Source of the DNA: a virus
Virus record (IMG/VR): IMGVR_UViG_3300035670_000112
Location: 23,418 to 87,417 of that record
DNA: 64,000 nucleotides
Strand: one strand, 5' to 3'
The position numbers and the translations under genes were made by a program. Below, piece after piece: positions 50,623-58,657 of the stretch. How positions within the stretch are numbered: position 1 is the first letter of the stretch; every line of letters starts with the position of its first letter. The notes below the pieces were generated by a model that saw nothing but the letters and a program-made list of their open reading frames with translations, had not been told where the DNA came from and ran no database searches.

Positions 50623-50775
50623 TCAGCTTTCCTCAACGTAAAAACCATTTTCGTCTTCACCGTATGGCCACCAAAATATGGTTGTCACCATGTCGCAACC
50701 ACGCGTTCTCGCTGCCTCACGATTGTATTCATCGCGTTCCTCCTCGGTATCGAAGTATAGTCTTTTAGATTCCAT
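50623..50775 (-). CDS. Hypothetical protein, 50 aa
   Basis: A 50-residue frame starting MESKRLYFDTEEERDEYNRE and ending with the aromatic, acidic segment TTIFWWPYGEDENGFYVEES. It overlaps the end of the fibre gene by 11 bases and ends eight bases before the holin gene start. Composition and packing look like a genuine gene; acidic 50-residue proteins with a WWPYGE-type motif are familiar from Bacteroidota phages. Function unknown. Confidence 0.55.
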   Translation of the reverse strand: MESKRLYFDTEEERDEYNREAARTRGCDMVTTIFWWPYGEDENGFYVEES

Positions 50776-51847
50776 AGTACGTCATTAACTCGGTTTCAAA
50801 TGTCGCCCGTTCGGCGTTGTCAAAGTCATTGAACGCAACGAAAGCCAAGAACTTGCTTGAGGTATTGCAGAATAATCCTATAACGGCTGAATCATTGAAT
50901 CGCCAGTTCTGCGTCTGATTGAAGTTGATGCCCGTGATAGCCACCACACATCGGTTGCCGATGATAGCACTGCCTAACGCCCCGCGTGTATTGGCTATCG
51001 CCACCCCATTGACGTAGTAACTTGGAGTGCCTGAGGTAGCTGTTGGACTTGATGCGTCCAAAGGGTTATTTGAAAATATACCCACGCCTGGATTGCTCCC
51101 GTTTGTAAATAACCACGCCTGACTGCCTGAGTGTATTCCGTTTATCTCACATACGATGAACAATGCGCCATTGGTTCCGCAAAGCGAAGACCGTGTGCGC
51201 ATGGCCTGTGTTCCGATCTGGTTTCGCCACGCTGAATAACCATCAGAATCGACCACCCTTGCGCTACTTTCAACTATCACGCCCTGATAGCTCGCGGTTG
51301 GTTGGAATACATCTCTATTATTATCGGTTTGGTCATACAATGTTGTAAGATATCCAGTATTCCCAGCACCTACCCATGTTACGGCAGTCCCATCGGTCAA
51401 TTCCTCTTCCGTGAAGTCGGCTGTGGCATTGTCGCTGCTTCTTCGGATGTTGACAACTGCCGTGGTATAGGACTGATAAAGTGAATATAAAGAACAAGCC
51501 ATATCGGGCTTGGACGTTACATAATCAAGAGCCTTGCCAATACTGTACACGTTCAAATCATTCGTTGTTGCCGAACCTCCGACACCGATTGCAGTTCCAT
51601 TCGCAGTTCCGCTGATTATCGCAGTCACTGTATGCGCATAAGTGTTTGATGCCTGTTCGATAACCTCATAAGTGTCAACAGCTATCGGAATGACGAACTT
51701 ATATGATGTAGCCGTGAAGCCGCTTTCGGTTATGGTGTATTCGATAGTGTCACCTATAACAGGATTTGCATTATCGACAGATAGTGTTGCAGTCCCAGAA
51801 AAACCACCAGAACCTCCTATTTTGGTCAATCCTACACCTATTGCCAT
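50765..51847 (-). CDS. Tail fibre/receptor-binding protein with arabinofuranosidase-B-like domain
   Basis: A 360-residue protein. Residues 15-100 look like an Ig-like or fibre domain (TATLSVDNANPVIGDTIEYT). From about 120 the sequence CSLYSLYQSYTTAVVNIRRSSDNATADF (written in parts: SLYSLYQSYTT, VNIRRSSDNATADF), TTLYDQTDNNRDVFQPT and later strands follow the pattern of the N-terminal concanavalin-like domain of alpha-L-arabinofuranosidase B (GH54 type). It therefore probably binds or trims surface glycan. Base composition and codon use (gcg, cgc) differ from neighbouring fibre genes, suggesting exchange. It overlaps the next small gene by 11 bases. Confidence 0.6.
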   Translation of the reverse strand: MAIGVGLTKIGGSGGFSGTATLSVDNANPVIGDTIEYTITESGFTATSYKFVIPIAVDTYEVIEQASNTYAHTVTAIISGTANGTAIGVGGSATTNDLNVYSIGKALDYVTSKPDMACSLYSLYQSYTTAVVNIRRSSDNATADFTEEELTDGTAVTWVGAGNTGYLTTLYDQTDNNRDVFQPTASYQGVIVESSARVVDSDGYSAWRNQIGTQAMRTRSSLCGTNGALFIVCEINGIHSGSQAWLFTNGSNPGVGIFSNNPLDASSPTATSGTPSYYVNGVAIANTRGALGSAIIGNRCVVAITGINFNQTQNWRFNDSAVIGLFCNTSSKFLAFVAFNDFDNAERATFETELMTYYGI

Positions 51848-51848
51848 G

Positions 51849-52163
51849 TTACAGATTGTAAATGATGCAGGTTCCTGATGTAAGTTCTATATCGGTTATT
51901 GCAGAGCCTTCAGGAACAGGAAGGTATGCACCTGCCTTTACAGTAGCTCCAGTCAGACCATAATCGGAAAGTCTATCGATCCCGTTCACATCAAATGTGG
52001 TGAACTCACAGTCTTCCTGACATACTATGGAATAACCATTGAGTCCAGAATATGCAATACCGCTTTCAAGGAGTTTGAATCCCTTATTGCCTGTTATCCT
52101 GTCAAGTTGGAGAAGTCTTTTCACAGCCTGTGCTATCTGTGACAATAATGATGTTGTTGCCAT
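51849..52163 (-). CDS. Small structural/fibre-associated protein, 104 aa
   Basis: A 104-residue protein: an N-terminal helical, basic part (MATTSLLSQIAQAVKRLLQLDRI) and a strand-rich C-terminal domain (GYSIVCQEDCEFTTFDVNGIDRL, in two parts, and the ending DIELTSGTCIIYNL). Such small beta proteins occur as fibre or head-fibre bases. It is one base from the receptor-binding gene. No specific family is recognised. Confidence 0.5.
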   Translation of the reverse strand: MATTSLLSQIAQAVKRLLQLDRITGNKGFKLLESGIAYSGLNGYSIVCQEDCEFTTFDVNGIDRLSDYGLTGATVKAGAYLPVPEGSAITDIELTSGTCIIYNL

Positions 52164-52167
52164 TTCT

Positions 52168-52899
52168 TTAAATTCCTTTAAGTATTGCTCTTATATACCA
52201 TCCATTTACCACGACAGTACAATTTGAATCTGCCGTTATTTTGAACTGCCCCCCGTTATTCAGCGTGTTTGAGTCACCCATGTAAATAGAATTGAATCTC
52301 GTTATCTGATGTGTTCCAGATGTTTTGAAGTTATGCTCCTGAATAAATGGTATAGTATATGCACCGCCTCCAGTTCCTAAATGAAGCAGAACATCAATAC
52401 TTGTATTTGATGATGCCGTAGTTACTGATATATCAAGTCTGATATCAACCATATCACCTACTTTCAGGTCTGTCCACACGAATTTATTTGTGGAAGAATT
52501 CCATAATGATGTAACTCCATCTGGAAGGTTTGACACGTTAGTGTAAGCACCTAGAGTATCATTTGTCAGGACTACTGCCGAGCCTCCACCAGTTACACTC
52601 AATGGTGTTCCTGACGTAGCATTATCATTGTAGTCAGCCCATCCTCCTGAGAAGTTGTCACCACCATCACTCTGTAGATATGCCTTTATTGTTGTAACAA
52701 GTTCATACAGACCATTCACAGACGGGTCATTTATCTTTGAGGGTTCTGAATTAAGGATCACAGTTCCAGTACTGTAAATGATAAGATTTCCATCCTTTAC
52801 AGCAACTGTAAGATCGGATTTAGGATAATAGGTGATGTTCTTCCCATCCGTATCATAGATGAGAAGTTCTGTCGCCTTATTTTCTATCCTGTAGCCCAT
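52168..52899 (-). CDS. Fibre/structural protein, 243 aa
   Basis: A 243-residue strand-rich protein. Residues 1-60 resemble a short capping domain (ELLIYDTDGKNITYYPKSD); residues 90-243 look like a jelly-roll trimer domain (VGDMVDIRLDISVTT, FIQEHNFKTSGTHQITRF, VVNGWYIRAILKGI). This is typical of phage distal fibre proteins. It shares a base with the next upstream gene end and is followed four bases later by a small structural gene. Receptor specificity is unknown. Confidence 0.55.
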   Translation of the reverse strand: MGYRIENKATELLIYDTDGKNITYYPKSDLTVAVKDGNLIIYSTGTVILNSEPSKINDPSVNGLYELVTTIKAYLQSDGGDNFSGGWADYNDNATSGTPLSVTGGGSAVVLTNDTLGAYTNVSNLPDGVTSLWNSSTNKFVWTDLKVGDMVDIRLDISVTTASSNTSIDVLLHLGTGGGAYTIPFIQEHNFKTSGTHQITRFNSIYMGDSNTLNNGGQFKITADSNCTVVVNGWYIRAILKGI

Positions 52900-53900
52900 C
52901 AGTCACGAGTCAGGCACAATATCACTGTGCAGTCACCGCTACCCGCAGTTGATTTACTTGTTTCGAATGTTATCTGCTCACCAGCACTGAACGTATTGTT
53001 CGCTGATGGGGTTGTTGACACGATGTTCCCAAGCACAAGACTTGTGGTTATATCGACCTGAGAACCAGTAAGAACAGTACCTCCGTGATCCTTGAATACG
53101 ATAGTGGCTGTATCTGAAGTGGCAGGCTTTGTCACAGTTGCATGAATTGCGTCAACAGTACAATCGTAGCACATAGTATACTTCAATACACCTATCTCTC
53201 CAGCGGTTGCAAATGAAACAGGTATCGCAACCATTTCCTTTCTTGAGGACGCGCTCAGTTTACCAGGGGTCACGGCAGCATCTTCGATCTTTGCTGTTGT
53301 AACTGCCTCATCGACAAGTTCAGCAGTATCAACTACCGAGCTACCAAGCGATACCACCCCTGCGGGTGTCATTGTCACATCACCACTCAGGGCTGCCGCA
53401 TTGAATCCAGCACCGTTCCCTATGAGTATCTGAGCGGATGTCAGTGCCTTTGCGCTCAGTACACCATTTGTACCAGCATCTCTTACAGGGATCGAATTAG
53501 CTGCAACGTCCTGAAACTTAGCGTAGGTTATCGACTGGTCAGCCAACTGCTTTCCAGCTATCGTGCCTATTGATGATGAATCTGATAGGACATCAACAGA
53601 CCATGAGGATCCATTGTATATGCATTCAACCACGAACGACCCTGTAAGGGCTTCATCATTGATGGTCTTTCCGAATACGGTAACAGTACTGCCAGATGGC
53701 GTTACTGCTGCATCCCATATCACATTCACTCTCTGTCCTGATGTAGGTGTCCCGCTCGGAGATACTACCAGATTACCCACAAGTGTTACTGTACCTGTGA
53801 TGAGATTGTCCTGACGCGGAAAATCAGGGTATGACGTGGTGTAATCAACAGGTATGCTTATAGTACCTGATGTGAGTGCCGCATATTGTTTTATCGCCAT
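52899..53900 (-). CDS. Tail/head fibre protein with repeat-containing shaft, 333 aa
   Basis: A 333-residue protein with an N-terminal beta domain and a shaft-like middle (GTIAGKQLADQSITYAKFQDVAANSIPVRDAG in parts, SAQILIGNGAGFNAAALSGDVTM, AVTTAKIEDAAVTPGKLS) built of short repeats common in trimeric phage fibres. The C-terminal part is a compact beta domain (YTMCYDCTVDAIHATV...). It is coupled by single shared bases to the collagen-like gene upstream and the fibre gene downstream, forming a fibre operon. Confidence 0.62.
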   Translation of the reverse strand: MAIKQYAALTSGTISIPVDYTTSYPDFPRQDNLITGTVTLVGNLVVSPSGTPTSGQRVNVIWDAAVTPSGSTVTVFGKTINDEALTGSFVVECIYNGSSWSVDVLSDSSSIGTIAGKQLADQSITYAKFQDVAANSIPVRDAGTNGVLSAKALTSAQILIGNGAGFNAAALSGDVTMTPAGVVSLGSSVVDTAELVDEAVTTAKIEDAAVTPGKLSASSRKEMVAIPVSFATAGEIGVLKYTMCYDCTVDAIHATVTKPATSDTATIVFKDHGGTVLTGSQVDITTSLVLGNIVSTTPSANNTFSAGEQITFETSKSTAGSGDCTVILCLTRD

Positions 53901-54577
53901 TATACAAGTTTTTTCATGAAGTACATCTTACCAACAGTCGTTTTCACAGGATACGAAGCACTTGACACCTCTACCTGAAAATCAGCATACATCAATGCTT
54001 CCACATCAGCCACTGTTATGGTCTGTGAGGATCTGTGAAAATGACCTATCTGGCCAAGTCCTCCTACGTAAAGATACAGAGGATCTGAGTACCCGCTTGC
54101 CCCTTGATACACGGTATAACTTGTCTCAACCTTCAGTGTTGTAGCCGATGTTCTTATGATATCTGTGACTATGGATGTCATGAACTCACTTTTTATTTGA
54201 AGTGAAGAGGCTGAAAGAAATCCCAGATCTATCAGTTGACCGCCCACATACAACTTCATTGAGTATGTGTTCGTGTCATGAGGTGTAGGTACGACTGTGA
54301 ACTCGAATCTTACAGTGTCCTTATTGTCTATGAAAGTATCAGCAGGGATGGTCCATGCTCCTCCTGTTGCGTTTGAATAACTGGTGGCAGAAACCGCAAC
54401 GGGAGCAGTTATCGTATCTATGAGAACAAATCCTGCAGGGCCTTCTGGTCCTGCTGGCCCTTCGTCTCCTTCAGGCCCTTGAGGACCTGTTGCTCCAGTA
54501 GGTCCCGCTGGACCCTGTGCAAGTTGAACACTTTCATCGAAGCATCCGTCATTGCATCCTGAACATCCTGTTGACAT
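53900..54577 (-). CDS. Collagen-like fibre protein, 225 aa
   Basis: A 225-residue protein. A cysteine-rich start (MSTGCSGCNDGCFDESV) leads into about nine Gly-X-Y triplets (GPAGPTGATGPQGPEGDEGP and continuing to about residue 49), predicted to form a triple helix. A beta-rich domain follows (residues 55-225). Collagen-like segments are common in phage head or tail fibres and give trimeric stalks. It lies six bases downstream of a gene of unknown function and shares one base with the next fibre gene. Confidence 0.7.
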   Translation of the reverse strand: MSTGCSGCNDGCFDESVQLAQGPAGPTGATGPQGPEGDEGPAGPEGPAGFVLIDTITAPVAVSATSYSNATGGAWTIPADTFIDNKDTVRFEFTVVPTPHDTNTYSMKLYVGGQLIDLGFLSASSLQIKSEFMTSIVTDIIRTSATTLKVETSYTVYQGASGYSDPLYLYVGGLGQIGHFHRSSQTITVADVEALMYADFQVEVSSASYPVKTTVGKMYFMKKLV

Positions 54578-54583
54578 ATCGTA

Positions 54584-55150
54584 TCATTTACAGCCACAGT
54601 CTGGAGAGGTGGATACCTCGCAGAGTGACTTCAATCGTGAAAGAATATCAGATGCCGCTGAGTCGTTGCAACCGTTAGCTGCAAACTGCAATGCCTTGTA
54701 AAGCATCCACATGTGCATGTACGCTGCAATCTTCTCCTTCTCCTCACAGAGGTCGAAGGTTCTCATATCAAGCATCTTATTGAATACACAGCACTGTATC
54801 TTACAGTAAGTGAATATCTTTATGGTAGTACTTACTGACGTGGAATCAGTGGCAACCGTGTATTCTATGGTGGTCCACCCGTCAGGTAGATCCACCTCAA
54901 TATCATTATAGGTGAAAGCACCAGTTACGGTGGATGTCACCTGATCCTCAAGATCGTTTATCTGTGTTACCGTTCCGTCAGATGCAGTGATCTCCATGGA
55001 TATCACAAGACCTGATGAATCGTAATCAGGATTAGGGGACCCCCATCCTCCAGGATTTGTCGCTACATCATAGACACCTGTGGCATCTGTCACACGCAGT
55101 CCTGTGCAACTGTTCAAAGAGCATGCTTTTATTATCGGTCTAAGTCCCAT
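54584..55150 (-). CDS. Structural-region protein, 188 aa
   Basis: A 188-residue protein with an N-terminal beta-rich half (residues 1-105) and a helical C-terminal half containing several cysteines (YCKIQCCVFNKMLDMRTFDLCEEKEKI in parts; CNDSAASDIL; CEVSTSPDCGCK at the end). The gene follows a strong hairpin at 55166-55206 and precedes the collagen-like fibre gene. The Cys-rich, helix-containing form resembles proteins encoded next to fibre genes in crAss-like phages, but no role can be assigned. Confidence 0.5.
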   Translation of the reverse strand: MGLRPIIKACSLNSCTGLRVTDATGVYDVATNPGGWGSPNPDYDSSGLVISMEITASDGTVTQINDLEDQVTSTVTGAFTYNDIEVDLPDGWTTIEYTVATDSTSVSTTIKIFTYCKIQCCVFNKMLDMRTFDLCEEKEKIAAYMHMWMLYKALQFAANGCNDSAASDILSRLKSLCEVSTSPDCGCK

Positions 55151-55165
55151 TGGCAGATATGATTC

Positions 55166-55206
55166 GATCTTCGGGGAAGGGCAATATGATACCCTTCCCC
55201 CAGATC
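55166..55206 (-). terminator. Strong intergenic hairpin without T-tract (attenuator or mRNA 3' stabiliser)
   Basis: GGGGAAGGG (55173-55181) pairs with CCCTTCCCC (55192-55200), extended by GATCT/AGATC (55166-55170, 55202-55206), with a 10-base loop. It lies between the end of the 461-residue structural gene and the 188-residue gene. It lacks a run of T on the minus strand, so it may reduce transcription or protect the mRNA end rather than fully terminate. Confidence 0.6.
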
Positions 55207-55217
55207 ATTATCAATTA

Positions 55218-56603
55218 TCAGATGGCAAGGTCACCATCAACCTGAGCAGCTACTGGAATGATATCCTCCAGGACATCAGTGATGTCATCGGCAGATGCTC
55301 CAGCATACCCAGGGGTAGTTGCAGGCACTGCAATGATCAGCTCTTTAGGAGATACTTCACCTTGGAAGTTGAATACAGTGTTCGAGAAGATCAAAGAGAT
55401 TTGATTGTACCCTGAACCCGTAACTGCAGGATCTGCAAGAAGATCCTGATCTGAATTGAACAGGAACGGTTCTCCCATCTCATACTGCTCTGCACGGAAC
55501 CCGTTAAGGAATTTCTCCAATTGGGCAACCTGTTGATATGTACCATTACCTTCAGATGCACTTGTGATGGTAGTGACAGCGGTTGAACCGAAGTTCTCGT
55601 TCAATGTCACATCGAAACGCACCTTTGCGTAACGCTTCTTCTTCACATCGAAAGGAAGTGCAGTACCTGAAGAGATGATACCCCAGTTTGCAGCCTCACC
55701 TACAGATGCAGGGATGACAGTGATATTACCAGAGTTGTCAACGTATGTACCTGATGCAGCCCAAACCTCACGGTCAAGTGTGATCACAGTACCTACGATA
55801 CTGACCACCTTGTAAACATCTGAAAGAAGGGCTACCGTACCTACAGCACCAGCAGCGGTTCCTATACGTAGGAAGTCACCTACTGCAAGCAACGTACCTG
55901 TGTTATAGGTAGGACCAGTATTCTCAGCAAGAATCTGTTTTGCCCCTTTGGTGACTGTCATATTGAAGTTGGAGTTATCAAAAACAAAGTCATTTGCCAA
56001 TGGTGTATTCACCACTGCTTTGAACTCCACAGGCTTCTGTCCGTTGGCATTGCTCACCTCACGGCTGAAATTCTGCACGAGTGACTTTACAAGTCCCAAT
56101 GCGATGTCTGCCTGACTGTCAGTAAGTTGAGACTGGTAGTAACCTGCCTTGATCTTCTCACTGTCGGTACCTGAAAGGAACTGATGTACAAGTACACCTA
56201 CCTTGTAAAGTCCGCCTGCGTATGTGGCAACATCAGCGATAAGACCGCTTGTACCATTGTAACCGATAGCTGTAGACTGTTCGGTTGCTGCCGCATATGC
56301 CTTCTTCTTTGCAACGGTGACGGTAGATCCTTTGATCACGTCCGATACAAGAGGGGCCTCATTTGCTCCCCGACTTACTGCAAGTACGAAATCCATGCCT
56401 GGAGTGGCTACCAAAGATACTCCTAGTACAGCAGAGGGAGATGCAGTTTCAAGGATACGTAGTCCCTGAGGGGTGAAGATTCCCACCTCACCAGCGTTTG
56501 CCAGAAATGTGGCATTCTTGATTGTGGTGGTGGTGATAGCAGACGAAGGGGTTCCACCCACAAGGATCTGCTTTGAATTGTTAATTGCACTTGGTGCGCT
56601 CAT
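55218..56603 (-). CDS. Structural protein, candidate auxiliary capsid or tail protein, 461 aa
   Basis: A 461-residue strand-rich, alanine- and threonine-rich protein (MSAPSAINNSKQILVGGTPSS...) with no catalytic motif. Composition and the clean 50-base leader before its start suggest an abundant virion protein. In crAss-like phages the gene a few positions after the major capsid protein can encode an auxiliary capsid protein; sheath-like proteins also have this size, but the rest of the genome is podovirus-like. A strong hairpin follows the stop codon, which would fit separate control of its mRNA. Confidence 0.55.
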   Translation of the reverse strand: MSAPSAINNSKQILVGGTPSSAITTTTIKNATFLANAGEVGIFTPQGLRILETASPSAVLGVSLVATPGMDFVLAVSRGANEAPLVSDVIKGSTVTVAKKKAYAAATEQSTAIGYNGTSGLIADVATYAGGLYKVGVLVHQFLSGTDSEKIKAGYYQSQLTDSQADIALGLVKSLVQNFSREVSNANGQKPVEFKAVVNTPLANDFVFDNSNFNMTVTKGAKQILAENTGPTYNTGTLLAVGDFLRIGTAAGAVGTVALLSDVYKVVSIVGTVITLDREVWAASGTYVDNSGNITVIPASVGEAANWGIISSGTALPFDVKKKRYAKVRFDVTLNENFGSTAVTTITSASEGNGTYQQVAQLEKFLNGFRAEQYEMGEPFLFNSDQDLLADPAVTGSGYNQISLIFSNTVFNFQGEVSPKELIIAVPATTPGYAGASADDITDVLEDIIPVAAQVDGDLAI

Positions 56604-56654
56604 TTCAATTGAGTTTTAAGTTAAGAATTGATCTATTGTCCGACCTTTTAAAGG

Positions 56655-57005
56655 TTAGGATGGGGTAATATCGGACGCTCCGTCTGAAGCTGCCCATACA
56701 CTTGTGGCAGAGGTACCGAGTGCACTGTAGATGAGACCATCGTCACCTACCACTATCTTGCCTATCACTTTCCCTGCGGTGTTGACAGCATCTGCGGCAT
56801 CCCCAAGGTCTGCAACAGGCACTACTGTAAGGTTCACACCTCCAGTGACATCACCTACAAGATCAGCGGTGAGTACGCCTTCAGAGGTGAAGAGTGAGTT
56901 CAGTTTGCTGACCAGTGCATTGAACTGCTTGGAGTATACCTTCAATCTGCCCTCCTCCAATGCAGGAAGATGGTTAGAGTTGGTCACTTTTGCAAATACG
57001 CTCAT
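56655..57005 (-). CDS. Small structural protein, 116 aa
   Basis: A 116-residue protein with a helical N-terminus (LPALEEGRLKVYSKQFNALVSKLNSLF in parts) and a strand-rich C-terminus (GKIVVGDDGLIYSALG). It shares one base with the stop of the gene upstream. The composition is like a head decoration or fibre-base protein. No specific family is recognised. Confidence 0.5.
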   Translation of the reverse strand: MSVFAKVTNSNHLPALEEGRLKVYSKQFNALVSKLNSLFTSEGVLTADLVGDVTGGVNLTVVPVADLGDAADAVNTAGKVIGKIVVGDDGLIYSALGTSATSVWAASDGASDITPS

Positions 57006-57730
57006 TATTCAATGATTTTTGAATTTTCAATTATCTTGGTCTGCAAAGATGCCTTTTCGGTAGTCTGCATTCCCAATTCGACAGCCATGTCAGCTATCCT
57101 TTCGTGATGTATGGGATCGAACTCACAGTAATCGGTATTGTCAGTAAGATCCACATCCTTTGCTCTCCTATAGTATGATATCCTGTAGTTGACCAGTTGG
57201 GCACCTTGGAACAATACTATCTCATGTCTTTTCCTATTACTGACGCTGAGAGGTGCCGTAGTGTTGCCTCTCTCTCTGTCAATTCTCCATACAAGTTCCT
57301 CGTAAGGACGCTTGTATGGATTCTTGACATTGACGTTATAATAGTCTTCCTTCACAGGTTTCACCTGAATACGTGCAGTCACCTGATTGTTGCAACTGTC
57401 CGTATAGGTGACATCACATTCCTCCTTGAGTGCCACCCAGAAAAGATCTGGAAGGTTGACAAAGAAGGAGTTCGGATGGTCACCAGAAGAAAAGGGAGCT
57501 GTGATGACCGCATGATCCTTCAACTCTGACAGATCCTTGGAACGCTTCTCGGTCTCCTCTGCACCTTTACGTGATATGTTGCCATATTCGTTGTACAGCG
57601 ATTTCTCAAAGATCTTCTGAGCACTGTTGAACAGTGTGGAATAATCCTGATCATCGTAACCTGGAGCGTCCTGAGATGCGAATGCATCGTATCGGAGCTT
57701 CATATATGAAAGAATCTCTGCGTTCGTCAT
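57005..57730 (-). CDS. Head-tail connector/ring-type protein, 241 aa
   Basis: A 241-residue protein. The N-terminal helices (NAEILSYMKLRYDAFASQD, LFNSAQKIFEKSLYNEYG) and the later LPDLFWVALKEECDVTY plus a C-terminal helix (HHERIADMAVELGMQTTE) fit the ring or adaptor proteins that stack under the portal of crAss-like podoviruses. It shares single bases with both neighbours, so translation is coupled. Assignment is inferred from order and fold impression. Confidence 0.55.
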   Translation of the reverse strand: MTNAEILSYMKLRYDAFASQDAPGYDDQDYSTLFNSAQKIFEKSLYNEYGNISRKGAEETEKRSKDLSELKDHAVITAPFSSGDHPNSFFVNLPDLFWVALKEECDVTYTDSCNNQVTARIQVKPVKEDYYNVNVKNPYKRPYEELVWRIDRERGNTTAPLSVSNRKRHEIVLFQGAQLVNYRISYYRRAKDVDLTDNTDYCEFDPIHHERIADMAVELGMQTTEKASLQTKIIENSKIIE

Positions 57731-58629
57731 TACTTCCCTTCAGATCTTGCGACCATCGCCTCAATGAGGATCCTGTGGTCACTGTTCTGCTTGTTGTTCA
57801 GGAATGCTATCGTAGCTGAAAGGTCTACACCCATAAGGTCACCACCTATCGTACGGTATGCTGTTCCGTCCTTCTGTATCGCATTGTACGTCAGTCCCTT
57901 GGTTATCAACAGACGTGTCTGCAGATTCGGGTCTCTGACCACTTTGAGGAATTTCCCTGGATCGACAGAGATGAAGTCTCCCACCTGTCCCTGCAACCAT
58001 GTGAGTGAAGCACTCAAAGGTACACGTTGACTCTTGAGTAGGAACAGTACATCTGAAAGTGTCTGTCTGTCCTCACGGAACTTGGAATACTCCACATAGG
58101 CATCTGTCATCAGATTTGCCGTGTTCGATCTCTTGTTGTCCTCATAGTCAAGCTCAACGATGGCATACTTGTAGGATGCCTTGTTGTTGATGCTCTCAGC
58201 ATCTGGAGCGATCGAATCCTTGTTCAACAGCAGAACCTTGTATGTGATGTAGTCCATGGGATCCGAAAGGTCCAATGTACGTTCATCCTTGGAAAGTCTG
58301 ATCGGTTTGAATATCGATCTCCAGAAATTGTTGTCCTTCTTGTGCACGGAAAGATCCCCTGCATTGACAGACAGTCCAGGATGTGACTCAAGGAACTCTA
58401 CCTCCTCCACACTCAACGGATTGATGTATACACCTGTCAATGATGATTTGGGTACCGTGTACGTGTTCACCGAATGTTTATAAAGGAATTCGGCCTCATG
58501 TCCTTTCGGCAGCCATCCCTTCTTCATTACAGGGATGACCTTCACCTTCTTACGTGGAAGCGAGAAGGAAGGAGTTGCTGTTGCAACCCCTTCTTCCGCC
58601 TCTACACTGCTTTTACTCTTACCTGCCAT
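57730..58629 (-). CDS. Conserved structural-block protein, 299 aa
   Basis: A 299-residue protein directly after the major capsid gene. The first 25 residues are Ser/Ala/Glu-rich and probably flexible; a basic segment (LPRKKVKVIPVMKKGWLPKGH in parts) and mixed helix-strand body follow. It contains DYITYKVLLLNKDSIAPD and a C-terminal region with SATIAFLNNKQNSDHRILIEAM in parts. This position in crAss-like phages is held by a conserved virion protein of unknown role. No enzymatic motif was seen. Confidence 0.55.
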   Translation of the reverse strand: MAGKSKSSVEAEEGVATATPSFSLPRKKVKVIPVMKKGWLPKGHEAEFLYKHSVNTYTVPKSSLTGVYINPLSVEEVEFLESHPGLSVNAGDLSVHKKDNNFWRSIFKPIRLSKDERTLDLSDPMDYITYKVLLLNKDSIAPDAESINNKASYKYAIVELDYEDNKRSNTANLMTDAYVEYSKFREDRQTLSDVLFLLKSQRVPLSASLTWLQGQVGDFISVDPGKFLKVVRDPNLQTRLLITKGLTYNAIQKDGTAYRTIGGDLMGVDLSATIAFLNNKQNSDHRILIEAMVARSEGK

Positions 58630-58657
58630 TTTCTCTCTTCTCTAAAGTAGGTCATTA

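Noticed and set aside
55218-56603. Contractile tail sheath
   Set aside because: The length would fit, but the portal, ring and muzzle gene set is podovirus-like and no tail tube or baseplate genes are seen.
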